Source: Buxus sempervirens (lineage: Eukaryota; Streptophyta; Magnoliopsida; Buxales; Buxaceae). Taken from it: a stretch of 64,000 bases of DNA. This document shows, piece by piece, positions 1 to 9,743 of this stretch. Position 1 is the stretch's first letter, and each line of letters opens with the position of its first letter. The notes below the pieces were generated by a model. That model saw only the letters and a program-made list of their open reading frames with translations, was not told the origin of the DNA and made no database searches. Where the stretch lies: positions 24,071,126-24,135,125 of the forward strand of contig OX387195.1 of NCBI GenBank assembly GCA_947561395.2, given 5' to 3'. A program made the translations under genes and the position numbers.

Positions 1-96
1 GATTGCAGACCCAGCTTTCTTATACAAGCTTCTTTTAGAGCAGGCTGCCACAGTTGGTTGTTCTGTTTGGTGGGAGGTGAAGAATCGCGGGGAAAG
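1..96 (+). pseudogene. RETICULATA-related (DUF3411) exon fragment
   Basis: The first 96 bases read as one open exon that begins IADPAFLYKLLLEQAATVG and continues through CSVWWEVKNRGER. A GT donor (GTATAT) follows at 97. From memory of the family, this resembles the central conserved segment of plastid RETICULATA-related proteins (DUF3411, RER5/6 type), which act in the chloroplast envelope and leaf development. The motif normally continues into a segment rich in WDLALINVL, and nothing like that appears downstream before an unrelated gene fragment starts at 1003. The left end is cut by the window, so I cannot tell whether earlier exons exist. It is most likely a captured or stranded gene fragment. 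The family assignment is by recalled motif only. Confidence 0.5.
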
Positions 97-1002
97 GTAT
101 ATGCCTTTGTCTGACGAGGAGAAATTTAGTAAAATTATGTCTGATATACTTATTTAGTTCAATTATGGCTTGTTGACTTATTTAGTCCAAACAATATCTT
201 TGATCGAACAATCACATCTCGCTTTTTAGTCTGAGATTACCCACAAGACCAGTAAATTTTTGCAATTGCAGGTTGAGAATTTCCTCTTCCCAGGATAAAT
301 ACTAAGAAGTGATATATTGTTCAAACTTCAAACACAGGAAATTGGCTACTTCTACCATCTCTGATTATATGTCTAAAGATCTATAATTGCCATCTTTTTG
401 GTTCCTTGTTTCCCCCATCTTGATTTGAGAAGTTATAAAAACTTCAACATTTGACTGTATAAATTCTTTGCATGTTATCATTATTCATCCATTTGCTAGA
501 TGCCAGTGCCATAATTGGGAATCTCTTATTTATCTGGTTTTTTGGGTCAAATTTGAATTAGTTGAACCTGAATTTTTTGAATTTTATGTGAAAAGTTAAT
601 ATTGAAATTATTTGCTTTTATACTTACTTAGGAATAAATAACTTTTGATTCTTATAAATAGATATATATACTAGAAATTGTTAAAAACAATTGTTTCTAA
701 CAGTTAATGAGACTATATTTGGAGGTATATTATTACCGGTTGTAGTTATATATAAAGCAAATCTATTCATATTGCATGTCCTTGACCCCGTGTTAGATTC
801 TATATCTCTTCTCACAAATTTTTATAGATGGGCTGCCTTCCATAGAATCTGTGCCAAATTTATGTTAGTAGTTTCTTAACGGATCTTTCTTTCTTTCTTT
901 CTTATTAGAATTTAAACTGATTCCAAGAAAGAGTTCTCTTTTCCTGTCGTGTGTTGCCTTTTCTTCATTTATAATTGGAATATTATCTATTTATAATTTC
1001 AG
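97..1002. other. non-coding, intron-like spacer
   Basis: This is an AT-rich stretch with T-runs and a TTTC microsatellite near 888-904. I see no exon of either neighbouring gene fragment. The last bases (TTTATAATTTCAG) form a good splice acceptor for the DNAJC11-like exon at 1003, so at least the right part is an old intron. Confidence 0.6.
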
Positions 1003-3271
1003 ATGAAGGATATTGCTACTGTAAACTTTCAACGGATCCGTGAAGCATATGAAATATTAACAGATGAGAAAAAAAGAGTAATATATGACATTTATGGTAT
1101 GGAAGGATTAACTTCAGGTTTGGAGCTTGGTCCAAAACTGAATAAAGCAGAAGAGATTAAGGAAGAATTCGAGAGACTGCGGCGTCAGAAAGAACAAGAA
1201 AAGGTTTCTGCTCATGTCCGACTTCTGGTTCAATTCTGGTAAATTTGTCATTGCCGCAATTTCTTAATGGCAGTGGCATAATGAGAGGGTACACTTGCTG
1301 ATCTTTTACATGTTTGTTCCATAACTTGGCTTAAATTTAGTCAGAATAAGATTGATAATTTGTTGGAAGTTTATTCTTTGCTTGGTTTCTGCATTGGTTA
1401 CATAGTCTCAGCTGACACTATTTTCTTGTAATCTTAATTGAAAAGCTTCTTATACCACAATTTGATCTCCTAATGGCCTTCTGTCCCATGCCTACGTACA
1501 TAACAATAAATTGTGCATTCTTATTTTGCCTTACATGGTCACTGATACTTAGTTGACATGCAAGATCAGAATGGCAATGTCAAGTGAGGTCCACTCGCAA
1601 ATATCCAAGCACAACACGATTGCTCTTGGTGGAAATTTGGCAGTTACTGGAAAGTCTGGTGGTGGAGCTGCCACGGCTGTGTTGAGGCACCAGATTTCTT
1701 CAGTTGCTTCAATAGAGTTCATGGCTTCAGTTGGTTTACGGTCAATTATTGGGGTACAGACGTCTCGGTATGGTGATTCCTTTTGTAAGTTAGATCTATT
1801 GCTCAGTGTCATTTGCCAATACTTTTTCATTCTATGTCACTACCATGCACTCTTATTCTATTTCTCTTTTTTCTCCAGTCAGATATCGCTTCATTCAACT
1901 GCCACCAGTGGAATTGCAATATCTTTGAGAGATGGCTCAATCAATCTTTCAAATTCCTGGACTCGCCAACTATCTGAGACATCAAGCGGAAATGTATTTC
2001 TCTTTTCATTTTAAGTAACTCAAATAATTTTGTTCCTAGTCAAGTTCTGGAAGATCAAGAAAGAATAACCTATGATCAACTCTAGGTTAACCTTTGTGAT
2101 GTTAGAGGCGGGGAAAATTTTAATTTTTTCAGAAATTTCTTTTGTTTATCATTCTGTGATGATTATTTGGGAAGCAAATTTTGCTTTCAAATCTTTTTTT
2201 TGAAATGAAATAAAAATAAAATAGTATCTCAGAAAAAAAGGGAAAAATTAGGAAGTTTTCTTGTTTGCAAAGCGTTGCATCTCTACTTTTTTTTTTCTAT
2301 AATTGTATTCTAATTAATCCTTCTCCAACTGTATCATATGCTGTTTTCTAACACTAAAGGTAACTGATTATGGCATCCATTTAAAAAAACGAATAAAAAT
2401 AGGAAAAAGGATAACCGGTCAGGGTATTTATTATAAAATTTTGACATTTTTTATGGTTATTATAAATTTTTGAGATCACATTATGAACTTACCTTCAAAA
2501 AGTGGAGCTTGCATGTATGCTGTTTTATGGGCCTAGAAAGGGAGACCAGATCATAATCATTGAAGTTTTCAACACATTGACAAGGATTATATTGAAACTT
2601 CTTACTCTACTTCTTTCTTCAGTGAACATTTGTGTTATCTATTTGATCAAAGAAAATTATGGAGGAAGAATACACTTAGAAAGATTGAACGAGTTTAGTT
2701 CAGCTGCATAACAATTATATGTTTCATACATGTTTATTTAAACTATTTTAGTTTTACTTAAAACTTTAGTTTTATCATATGGGAGTTGAAATAATAAGAT
2801 GATGTTAATGGGAGAAGAATAGTTTCATATTTTTTTAAAAGTAATTTACATCTTATTAGTTGCATACCCTTTTTGTTCTCTTTGGTTCTTATTGTCTATT
2901 AAAATCAAATCTTTAGTTATCTATTAAAAAAATAGTTAATAAATTGCTTTTTGATAGAGTATATTGCCTTTTCTTCCAGATACAGCTGGCTTTAGGGCCA
3001 GAATCGTCTATTGCTGTTGGATGGGCAAAAAAGGATGAGAAAGTGACTGCTGCTGTTTGTCTTCAACATTCTAACTGTTTGTCTTTTTCTTTGTTCTTAT
3101 TTTCATGGCTTGTTATGCTTTTCCCTTTATATCTTGATTAATTCCAGATCTGTTCACGTATATCGTCTGCAATCTTCTGCAGTTTGGGACAAGTTCTTTT
3201 GGGGCATCTGCTCGTTATACTAGACGTTTCTCAACGAAGTCTCATGGCCATGTTGCTGGCAGAATTGGAAG
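1003..3271 (+). pseudogene. DNAJC11 / OWL1-like J-protein, partial pseudogene
   Basis: Five exons match the order of plant DNAJC11-type J-proteins (Arabidopsis OWL1, At2g35720). Exon 1003-1288 begins [19 protein letters not shown], the end of the J domain. Exon 1570-1767 contains [13 protein letters not shown]. Exon 1879-1993 contains [18 protein letters not shown]. Exon 2980-3054 contains LALGPESSIAVGW. Exon 3183-3271 contains FGASARYTRRFSTKSHGH. Splice borders are GT...AG, and phases join cleanly between the second and third exons. The first exon with the HPD motif and the last third of the protein (DUF3395 part) are missing. The first exon carries a one-base deletion after SAHVR: the frame closes in VRLLVQFW, while the expected [16 protein letters not shown] follows in the next frame. 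The fourth exon lacks the usual GDFK end. It is not a working gene. Confidence 0.85.
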
Positions 3272-3455
3272 GTGCATGCACATAAATTTACTTTGTCAGT
3301 ATTTTTGGTTTGCTTGTTTATTGCTATGTTGTACAAAGTAACATTTACATTCATCATCACATAGATTGTGGTTGTTTCATATTAATTTATGTGTGTACGT
3401 GCTTATGTAATTAGGCACCCATTCTTCACACTTGCCTGTAAAGGATGAGTCAAAC

Positions 3456-3508
3456 TATGTAATACAATTAAATCATCCACATTGTGGATGATTTAATTGT
3501 ATTACATA
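3456..3508. repeat. 53-bp near-perfect palindrome
   Basis: Arms of 26 bases (3456-3481 and 3483-3508) are exact reverse complements around a single central base. The left arm starts TATGTAATACAATTAAATC. DNA like this extrudes or folds as a long hairpin. The arm sequence recurs once more as a single copy near 3908-3928, beside another inverted pair. Confidence 0.9.
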
Positions 3509-3510
3509 TA

Positions 3511-3541
3511 TTCATCCAAATTGAACTATAATTTGGATGAA
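3511..3541. repeat. inverted repeat, 12-bp arms
   Basis: TTCATCCAAATT (3511-3522) pairs with AATTTGGATGAA (3530-3541) across a 7-base loop. The same AATTTGGATGAAC word recurs at 3875-3909, so the hairpins share parts. Confidence 0.85.
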
Positions 3542-3827
3542 CATAGTTCAAATGAGTCAAATTCTTTCTTAGTTTGTATATATATTATATCAGGATTCGA
3601 GCTCTGTGAAGAAGGATTTAAAGTTACTCAGACAAGCTTGATTGTTGTTACTTGAGACGTACTATAATGTATATAAGTCAAATTATGTTCAAACAAAAAA
3701 TACATAAAAATACAAACAACAGTCAGAAAATCAAACAAAAAATACATAAAAATAAAAAGAAAAACTCATAAAGGTCAATCCAAACATTTCACATACAATG
3801 TGGATGAGTCAAAGTAGTCTAAGAGTA

Positions 3828-3868
3828 GTTCTGCTGGATGAATAGTTTGACTATTCATCCAGCAGAAC
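3828..3868. repeat. inverted repeat, 19-bp arms
   Basis: Arms GTTCTGCTGGATGAATAGT (3828-3846) and its exact reverse complement (3850-3868) surround the loop TTG. It is followed directly by two tandem copies of a 20-base word beginning ATAGTTCAATTTGG (about 3870-3909). Short nested hairpins of this type are common in degraded MITE or foldback elements, but I cannot place outer termini or a target duplication. Confidence 0.85.
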
Positions 3869-5547
3869 ATAGTTCAATTTGGATGAACATAGTTCAATTT
3901 GGATGAACTATGTAATACAATTAAATCAGACTATTCATCCATGTTAATATAGTTCAATTTATTTTGACTTATTGTTTGCCCCTCCCAAGCTAATTTTCTG
4001 GCTCCACCCGTGCCACCAATAAGTGAATGAACATAATAAAATGTTGCATGGTAGCTCAAATTTAATTTGGATGAGAAAAAAACAGTTGTTGGTTTAACAC
4101 CATATATATATATTTCTAAATCTGAATTTGTTCATGACATGCAACATGACATGAAAGCCCCAACTAGAACTTTAAACGGAAATATTTTTCACAGCGGAAA
4201 AAATTATAGAACCTAAAGCTTCAGGCCTTTATGTGCTTTATAAGAAACAGAAAACAACCCAGTTTGCGTAGCATTTATATTACTGGTATGCTCATTTCTA
4301 TAAACATCAATGAAGTTATGCATCAGAAAAAAAAAAAACATCAATGAAGTTGATGTTCTGTACAATGTCCTTCCAATGGGGATTATCCTATTATTGGTAT
4401 ACACTAATATATTATGAGAATTTCAAACAGAAAATACCAAATGCTAAAGATAACAGTTCAATGTTATGGGTCAAATCATTGTTAAAAACGACCTAGGACT
4501 TAAGGGAACTTATTTGGTTAAGGCCTTAACATTTAGGATTGTAACATTTAAGCATGTTAGTCCAAATTGGGTAACACAAAAGTTATGGAAGAAAATATCT
4601 TATTTATTTTATGAATCATTTGATAATGCATGTAAATATCTTCAAGAACATATGATCCAATAGAACAATTGATTGTTGAATTAATTGGATCATTGATATA
4701 AGAATATAAAAGTCAAAGTTCAGGTCAGAAGATACTTTAGGCCACAGGGAAGAGCTTTCTAAGCTAAAGCCAATAAAATGCCTAAAATGCTCACTTATGT
4801 GAAGAATTCCTGTTGTAGGAAAGAGAGAACGACAAGGGAACACTGAGAAGACCTGAGACTTGATATAAAAAACTGTTAAACAGAGGACCCCAGTGCAAGG
4901 AACTTCACATAAATACTTTTAAGCAGTCCTCTAACAGTATATATAAGAGAAGAATAAGTTATTAATTTTGAAAAAAAATCTATTCAATAATAAGACATCC
5001 AAATTACAAATTTAGCATCTAATTCAGAAAGCAGGTCCAGAACTCTTAGTTAGTTAAACCAGGTTATAGCTTTATAAAATAAAAATTTATAAAAAGTCAA
5101 CAGGACAACATTTAAACTACCCTGTTGCATGAAACATTTTAACATCAGGGGGTCTTTTTCCTTTGGTGAATAACGAAATAACATTCCAAAGAGAGGACGC
5201 ATACGCATAAGACCCAATATCCATCAATTTCAATCAACAAAACAAGAAAAAAAGGGAGGCACATATTAAACTGCAAAGGAAAAAGCACAAAAGAAAAAAG
5301 GAAAAAGAAAAGAACGATACACAGTCAAAGGCACATTGTCTCATGCATCATCACCTTCAATGGAATATCCAGAATCATTTTTTTAACTGATAGATCTGAA
5401 CATAACTGTCACAAAATGGAAGAAGCATTTGCTTTCTCTGCCATTTTCATTCGAATATTATGGCCAAAAACCAAACAGTAAAAGGGCAAGCACTTGATAA
5501 TTAAGGCATAATAGAACCTTTCTAAGGAAAAAATAGAAGCAACATAC

Positions 5548-6497
5548 CTGGACCATTTCACTGATGAAATTCAAACCCCCTGGTCCAATGAGAGAACCAG
5601 CAAGAAGATAACCAACAATGACCTATCATAATGAGGCCAAAACGAAGTTGTGAGCTCTACAAGCAAACTGAAATAATGATTTAAAAGCTGAAAATCGAAA
5701 TACAGATGAATCTGAAGAGCTATAGCTACTACAAATGTTTGAAAGAGTACAAACCGGTTGTCCCAAACAGGAAAATGTAATTCCACCAATTGCTGCAGAA
5801 ACAATAACCACTACCAAATCTGAAATTAACCTACAGAAATGAATTGAAATAAAATCAAAGTATAAGTTACAAGCAGAAATTATTATCAAATAACAAATAC
5901 ATTAACAGGCTTCACTTCAGTATTAACAACTTAAAATATAGACTCTAGATAATTAACATAAATATCTATTATCAAAAAGAAAAAAAAAACAAAAAAGAAA
6001 CTGCAAGGATCAACCTTAAATCAACTTGAAGCACTGGATATTTCGACTTCTTGTTTGACATCACAAATACGTTATCCTGCCACAACATGGAACCACATGT
6101 TAATATTAGTTAAGAGAAACAGAAAAAAGTTAACCAGAACCAACTATTGGTAGTCTTCATATCTAACATGATCACAACGTCATGTGCACCTTTTTGTCTA
6201 TCAAAGTCGTCATGTCATCAGAATCTTCATTTTCTAGTGAAAAAACATCTTGAAACTGAAATGGTCTAGTGCCAGTGCCACTGTGTAGATGAGCAAATAA
6301 ATAGGCAACATAAAGTCAAAATAAAAATAAGATTACTTCAATGAACAACAAAATATGTCCTATCTATGGGTATAATTGCCTATACAAGTCATTTCTTCAT
6401 GAGAAATTCAATTCTGTAAATTATCATACTTTGCCTCTTGGGTATCATTTCTCTTCACCTTCTCATGAGTGATTTTAGCTACAGTCTCCAAGACAGC
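5548..6497 (-). pseudogene. K+ efflux antiporter (KEA4/5/6-like) fragment
   Basis: Five minus-strand exons with GT...AG borders are collinear with plant KEA4/5/6. They are 6497-6430 (AVLETVAKITHEKVKRND), 6265-6190 (FQFQDVFSLENEDSDDMTTL), 6076-6015 (DNVFVMSNKKSKYPVLQVDL), 5830-5755 (LISDLVVVIVSAAIGGI, first membrane segment) and 5622-5548 (VIVGYLLAGSLIGPGGL). Phases are compatible across all four introns, and no stop is seen. In the family this region is the luminal linker plus the start of the cation/proton exchange domain. The signal peptide, most membrane helices and the C-terminus are absent: the next expected exon (VETVAQFGVVFLL) is not found below 5548. The immediately preceding exon is present only on the opposite strand at 8349-8392. 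It is a fragment, not a functional transporter. Confidence 0.85.
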
Positions 6498-6859
6498 CTA
6501 TGAAACAGAAGCAAGAAATTATCAAAAGCAAAATGTAGAAAAACCATATAGGCCAATCAACCAGACCTTGGAATTAAAAATTTAAATACACATCACATGA
6601 CATATTTAACAACATGGATCTGTACACAGTAGCCAGATAGAACTATAATGAAACTAACTACTAGTAAAACTGCATAATTGAACCAATGTGTATTCCAGAT
6701 CCTTACTAGGAATGTTTTTGTGTATGAGGAAATAATGAGCATGTTATGAGACCATTAAAGTTTCTAAAGACTGATAATGGCCAATATATGTGAATGCTAG
6801 AACAGAAAATATCAGCCAAGTTATATTCAGAAACTAGAAGAAAATAAATTCTGATCTAC
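6498..6859. other. non-coding, intron-like
   Basis: AT-rich sequence between two minus-strand exon pieces. I see nothing coding in it on either strand. Confidence 0.55.
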
Positions 6860-6948
6860 AGTGGCTTCAATATCCCATTCAAAATTACGCAGCCAATGAT
6901 AAAGCCTTTCCTGGGTTGGACTATCAATGATCAAATGATCCATAGGTG
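6860..6948 (-). pseudogene. unidentified exon-like fragment
   Basis: On the minus strand an 89-base stretch has a TAG acceptor on its upper side and a GTAGATC donor on its lower side. One frame is fully open and protein-like: PMDHLIIDSPTQERLYHWL, followed by RNFEWDIEAT. Codon use and amino-acid mix look like a real exon, but I do not recognise the protein. It lies beside the KEA-like exons yet does not match that family. It may be another captured host-gene piece or chance. Confidence 0.35.
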
Positions 6949-8348
6949 CTAGATTCATCTAGTAACCTTATTTTGGAGTATGGGGACTTTGCACATTTTC
7001 TTTTGTATGTTAGTTTTATTCAGGCTTAGTCATACCATAAAATGGTATTATCTACATTTAAAGAAATTTTCCAAAAATTTGGAACTTTATATTTAAGTTT
7101 TTAGTACCACAGTATGGTAGTTCAAATATATAGAAACAATTTCTATTTGTTTAAATTTATTATGATATATGCTGTGATCCACTGCTCATAACCTTATCTT
7201 GTCCTGTCAGCATGAGTACCAACATGGATTGGAAATGGCATATCTTAAATCTAGTATCTTTCTCATTTTCTTGTACACAAGGCAATAAAAAAAAAATCAA
7301 CAAATGATATTACACTTGACAATGCAATACACGTGTTAATTTGGTTCATATGGGTTGAAGTAGTAGGTGTGTTGCTTATTCAATGATTCTCCTGACAGGT
7401 GAACAGACTGTATTCTATGTCGTACCTTATAAGTAAAAAATTCACCACATCTACTTGGAGTTGGCAACACAAATCCAATTTTACTGTCCTGATATGTTAG
7501 AGACCGTGTCTTCAATCGAATTGTGTGTGTTTAATACTTTTCTGATGGATTCTGCCCAAGTTATTTTAGTCTTCCTCTTGTCCTCCTTTAAATCCTTCAT
7601 CCTAGGCCTTCACATTATATTCTCGCACCATTTTTACCAAATTTCATTTATTTTTCTCCTATTTTTGCAGTTCCTAGGCAGTTGTGGATGTGTTTATTTC
7701 TTATCTTTTTAAGCCTTCCATACATGATTTAAATTGTCATCTGGTATTGACAAAAGAAGCCTATTTATATTATTATTCAACTGAACTTGATCCAAGCCAT
7801 AAAATAGTATATAGCGGTCAACCCCTGGAAAAATCCTTTCAAATGGCTTAGAACGTTCCAATATAATACCAATATGGATTGACTAATACATATTGGCACT
7901 AAAGTTGACTAACACAACTATTGATACTGATCCTTTAAGCTCTGTTCCCAAACACCTTTCTCAGCATCCTATAAGTACTCATCTTTTGAATGCATTAATT
8001 TTTTTTCCCAACATTCTATACCATTACCAATCATTGTAGCATGCTTAATAATCTATATATAAAATTTTACGTCTTATCTTGAGTAGAACACATTGATTAA
8101 CATTTTAAAAGTGCCTCTGCATTTTAGCTCTAACTATTATATTATCTTCAGCAGCCATGTCAATATTGCCATCTTTATGTACTGTTAAAACTGCTTCCTA
8201 TGCCATCATATTATGTGATTACCACATCATTTATATTTATTGATTAAACTCTGATCTCTTACCATGCAATGTATGATTTATTTTCTTTGTGTCTAGACTA
8301 TTCAACTTCCTAATACTTGATGCTAGATTTGGCTTTCTACCTTTTCAG
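6949..8348. other. non-coding region, nothing recognised
   Basis: AT-rich, low-complexity stretches. An open frame at 7455-7712 is hydrophobic by composition only and has no family signal. The stretch 7560-8240 has the pyrimidine-skewed look of a decayed retroposon on the minus strand, but I could not assign it. Confidence 0.45.
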
Positions 8349-8392
8349 GACCTGATCGAAACAGTTTCAACAGTAGTGTTGAAGATCAGCAA
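8349..8392 (+). pseudogene. KEA-like exon in inverted orientation
   Basis: The acceptor TTTTCAG ends at 8348 and a GTAGGT donor begins at 8393. The exon reads PDRNSFNSSVEDQQ, which matches the KEA4/5/6 segment that directly precedes AVLETVA in the family. The AVLETVA exon lies at 6430-6497 on the minus strand, so the two neighbouring exons now point in opposite directions. An inversion or a two-piece capture must have separated them, and no normal transcript could join them. Confidence 0.7.
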
Positions 8393-8810
8393 GTAGGTCT
8401 GACTTTCCTTTACACTGAATTGTTATTAGAAGTGCGTGATCTTACAGTTTTTTCTTTTTCCTTTGAGGACGAGATGCTTCTTAAAATAGCAGAAAATAAA
8501 TGTTGAATTTAGATATTTTGCAGCTGTAATATCCTTGTGGATTGTATTGCATTTAAAGCTTGGAAGGTTGATTATGTCTTTGTTGAAAGATCTTCATCCT
8601 ATTGAAAATTTGTCTATAGGTGGTTTTGAAATGATTCTTGTCAGTTTTCTATCAAATGGAATTATACTTTATGCATAGTCCTAAACTTTTCTGTGCGTCA
8701 GTTTGTTTACGGTAAACTAATCCCTTTGGTCTCTTTTTTTAGGAACCATGACACATTATTATCGTGTTATTTTCTTAATGTTCAAAATGCTATTTCTTTT
8801 GGGTTGGCAT
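8393..8810. other. non-coding, intron-like
   Basis: It follows the GTAGGT donor and looks like intron sequence. No further KEA exon is visible. Confidence 0.5.
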
Positions 8811-8882
8811 TTCGGAAGGGGAAAGGCAGTACAATGTTGTATCCTTTTCGGAAGGGGAAAGGCTATACAATGTTGTATCCTT
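8811..8882. repeat. two-copy tandem repeat, 36-bp unit
   Basis: The unit starts TTCGGAAGGGGAAAGGC and is present twice back to back (8811-8846 and 8847-8882) with two mismatches. It is a short local duplication. Confidence 0.9.
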
Positions 8883-9738
8883 ACATAATCCAGGTGCATG
8901 CACCAACATGGCCTTCATTATCAACATTCAGACTTTCAATTTACACATTTCTTTTGTCCCATTTACAGATATTCCATACATATAGAGTTGACACTTAGCA
9001 GTTTTCATCTCAGTGTTATAATGATTTTAATATCTGTGTCCCGTCTGATGGAGGATTCTTTCATTTCTCTTATAAGGGACATTTGGAAGGAAAGGCAACC
9101 ATGTCTTTGAAAATCCAGTTCATTAATTTCTAGATGCTTCATAGTACTATGTTCCCTTATCTTTAAGAAATTCAGGGGGAAAAAAAAAACATTGATTGAA
9201 CTTTTATCTTAACTGGGAAGAGATAACATGCATAAACAAGTCCTTTATTTATTTATTTTTTCTGATATTCTTATCTATCTAGCCATCTACATTGCAATCT
9301 CCATGTTCCATCTACATTGAAATTATGTATTTTCTTTACAAGTAATGCAGCATTTTAAGGGTTTTCTTCATATATTTTTTATATGTGATGTAATACTATT
9401 TCTTTTATACACATTTTTACAATGCAAGAATCCATGTGTAAATGGTTAAAAAAAAAAACTTTTTTGTTACAATGAACCTTTTTCTTTCGTCATTTATAAT
9501 TATCATGAATAAACTTAGAAGACTGTGGTGGCTTATTATTTAAACTTTGAACATGATAAAGTATGCTTTAAAAATTTTGGTGTTTTCTAAAATTGATTGA
9601 TAATGTCTTATCTATACATGCTTACATATATATGTATATACGCATTATCAGTAACTCTTAGAAGTATGTGTATCCATATACATGTGTATGTATGTATTTA
9701 TGAAATCTTGTATGGTGTTTGTATGGATTTTAGTGTTT
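8883..9738. other. non-coding flank of the LTR-element insertion
   Basis: AT-rich sequence with an alternating ATGTATATA microsatellite around 9620-9700. No gene is seen. It ends at the target duplication of the LTR element. Together with 32304 onward it should form the pre-insertion site. Confidence 0.6.
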
Positions 9739-9743
9739 ATGGG
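9739..9743. repeat. target-site duplication ATGGG (left copy)
   Basis: ATGGG lies directly before the LTR start TGTGAGACATGG. The identical word follows the other LTR at 32299-32303. Confidence 0.95.

Larger units (their letters stand above)
3272..5547. other. non-coding region with palindromes, no gene recognised
   Basis: No exon of the DNAJC11-like or KEA-like genes is found here. Positions 3456-3960 hold a palindrome cluster listed separately. The remainder is AT-rich, with A-runs around 4327-4340 and 5240-5310. Short open frames at 4466-4663 and 4616-4843 resemble nothing I know and lack splice context. A GTATGT donor for the KEA-like exon lies at the right edge, on the minus strand. Confidence 0.6.

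Noticed and set aside
5808-5818. CACTACCAAAT as the missing left CACTA terminus
   Set aside because: It lies at a KEA exon, differs from CACTACAAAAAAT, has no subterminal repeats and no CCA duplication.
7455-7712. Hydrophobic 85-residue open frame
   Set aside because: Composition is that of T-rich intron DNA; no family or splice support.
1-8392. RETICULATA-related, DNAJC11 and KEA as intact adjacent genes
   Set aside because: Each lacks most of its exons, one exon has a shift, and KEA exons point both ways.
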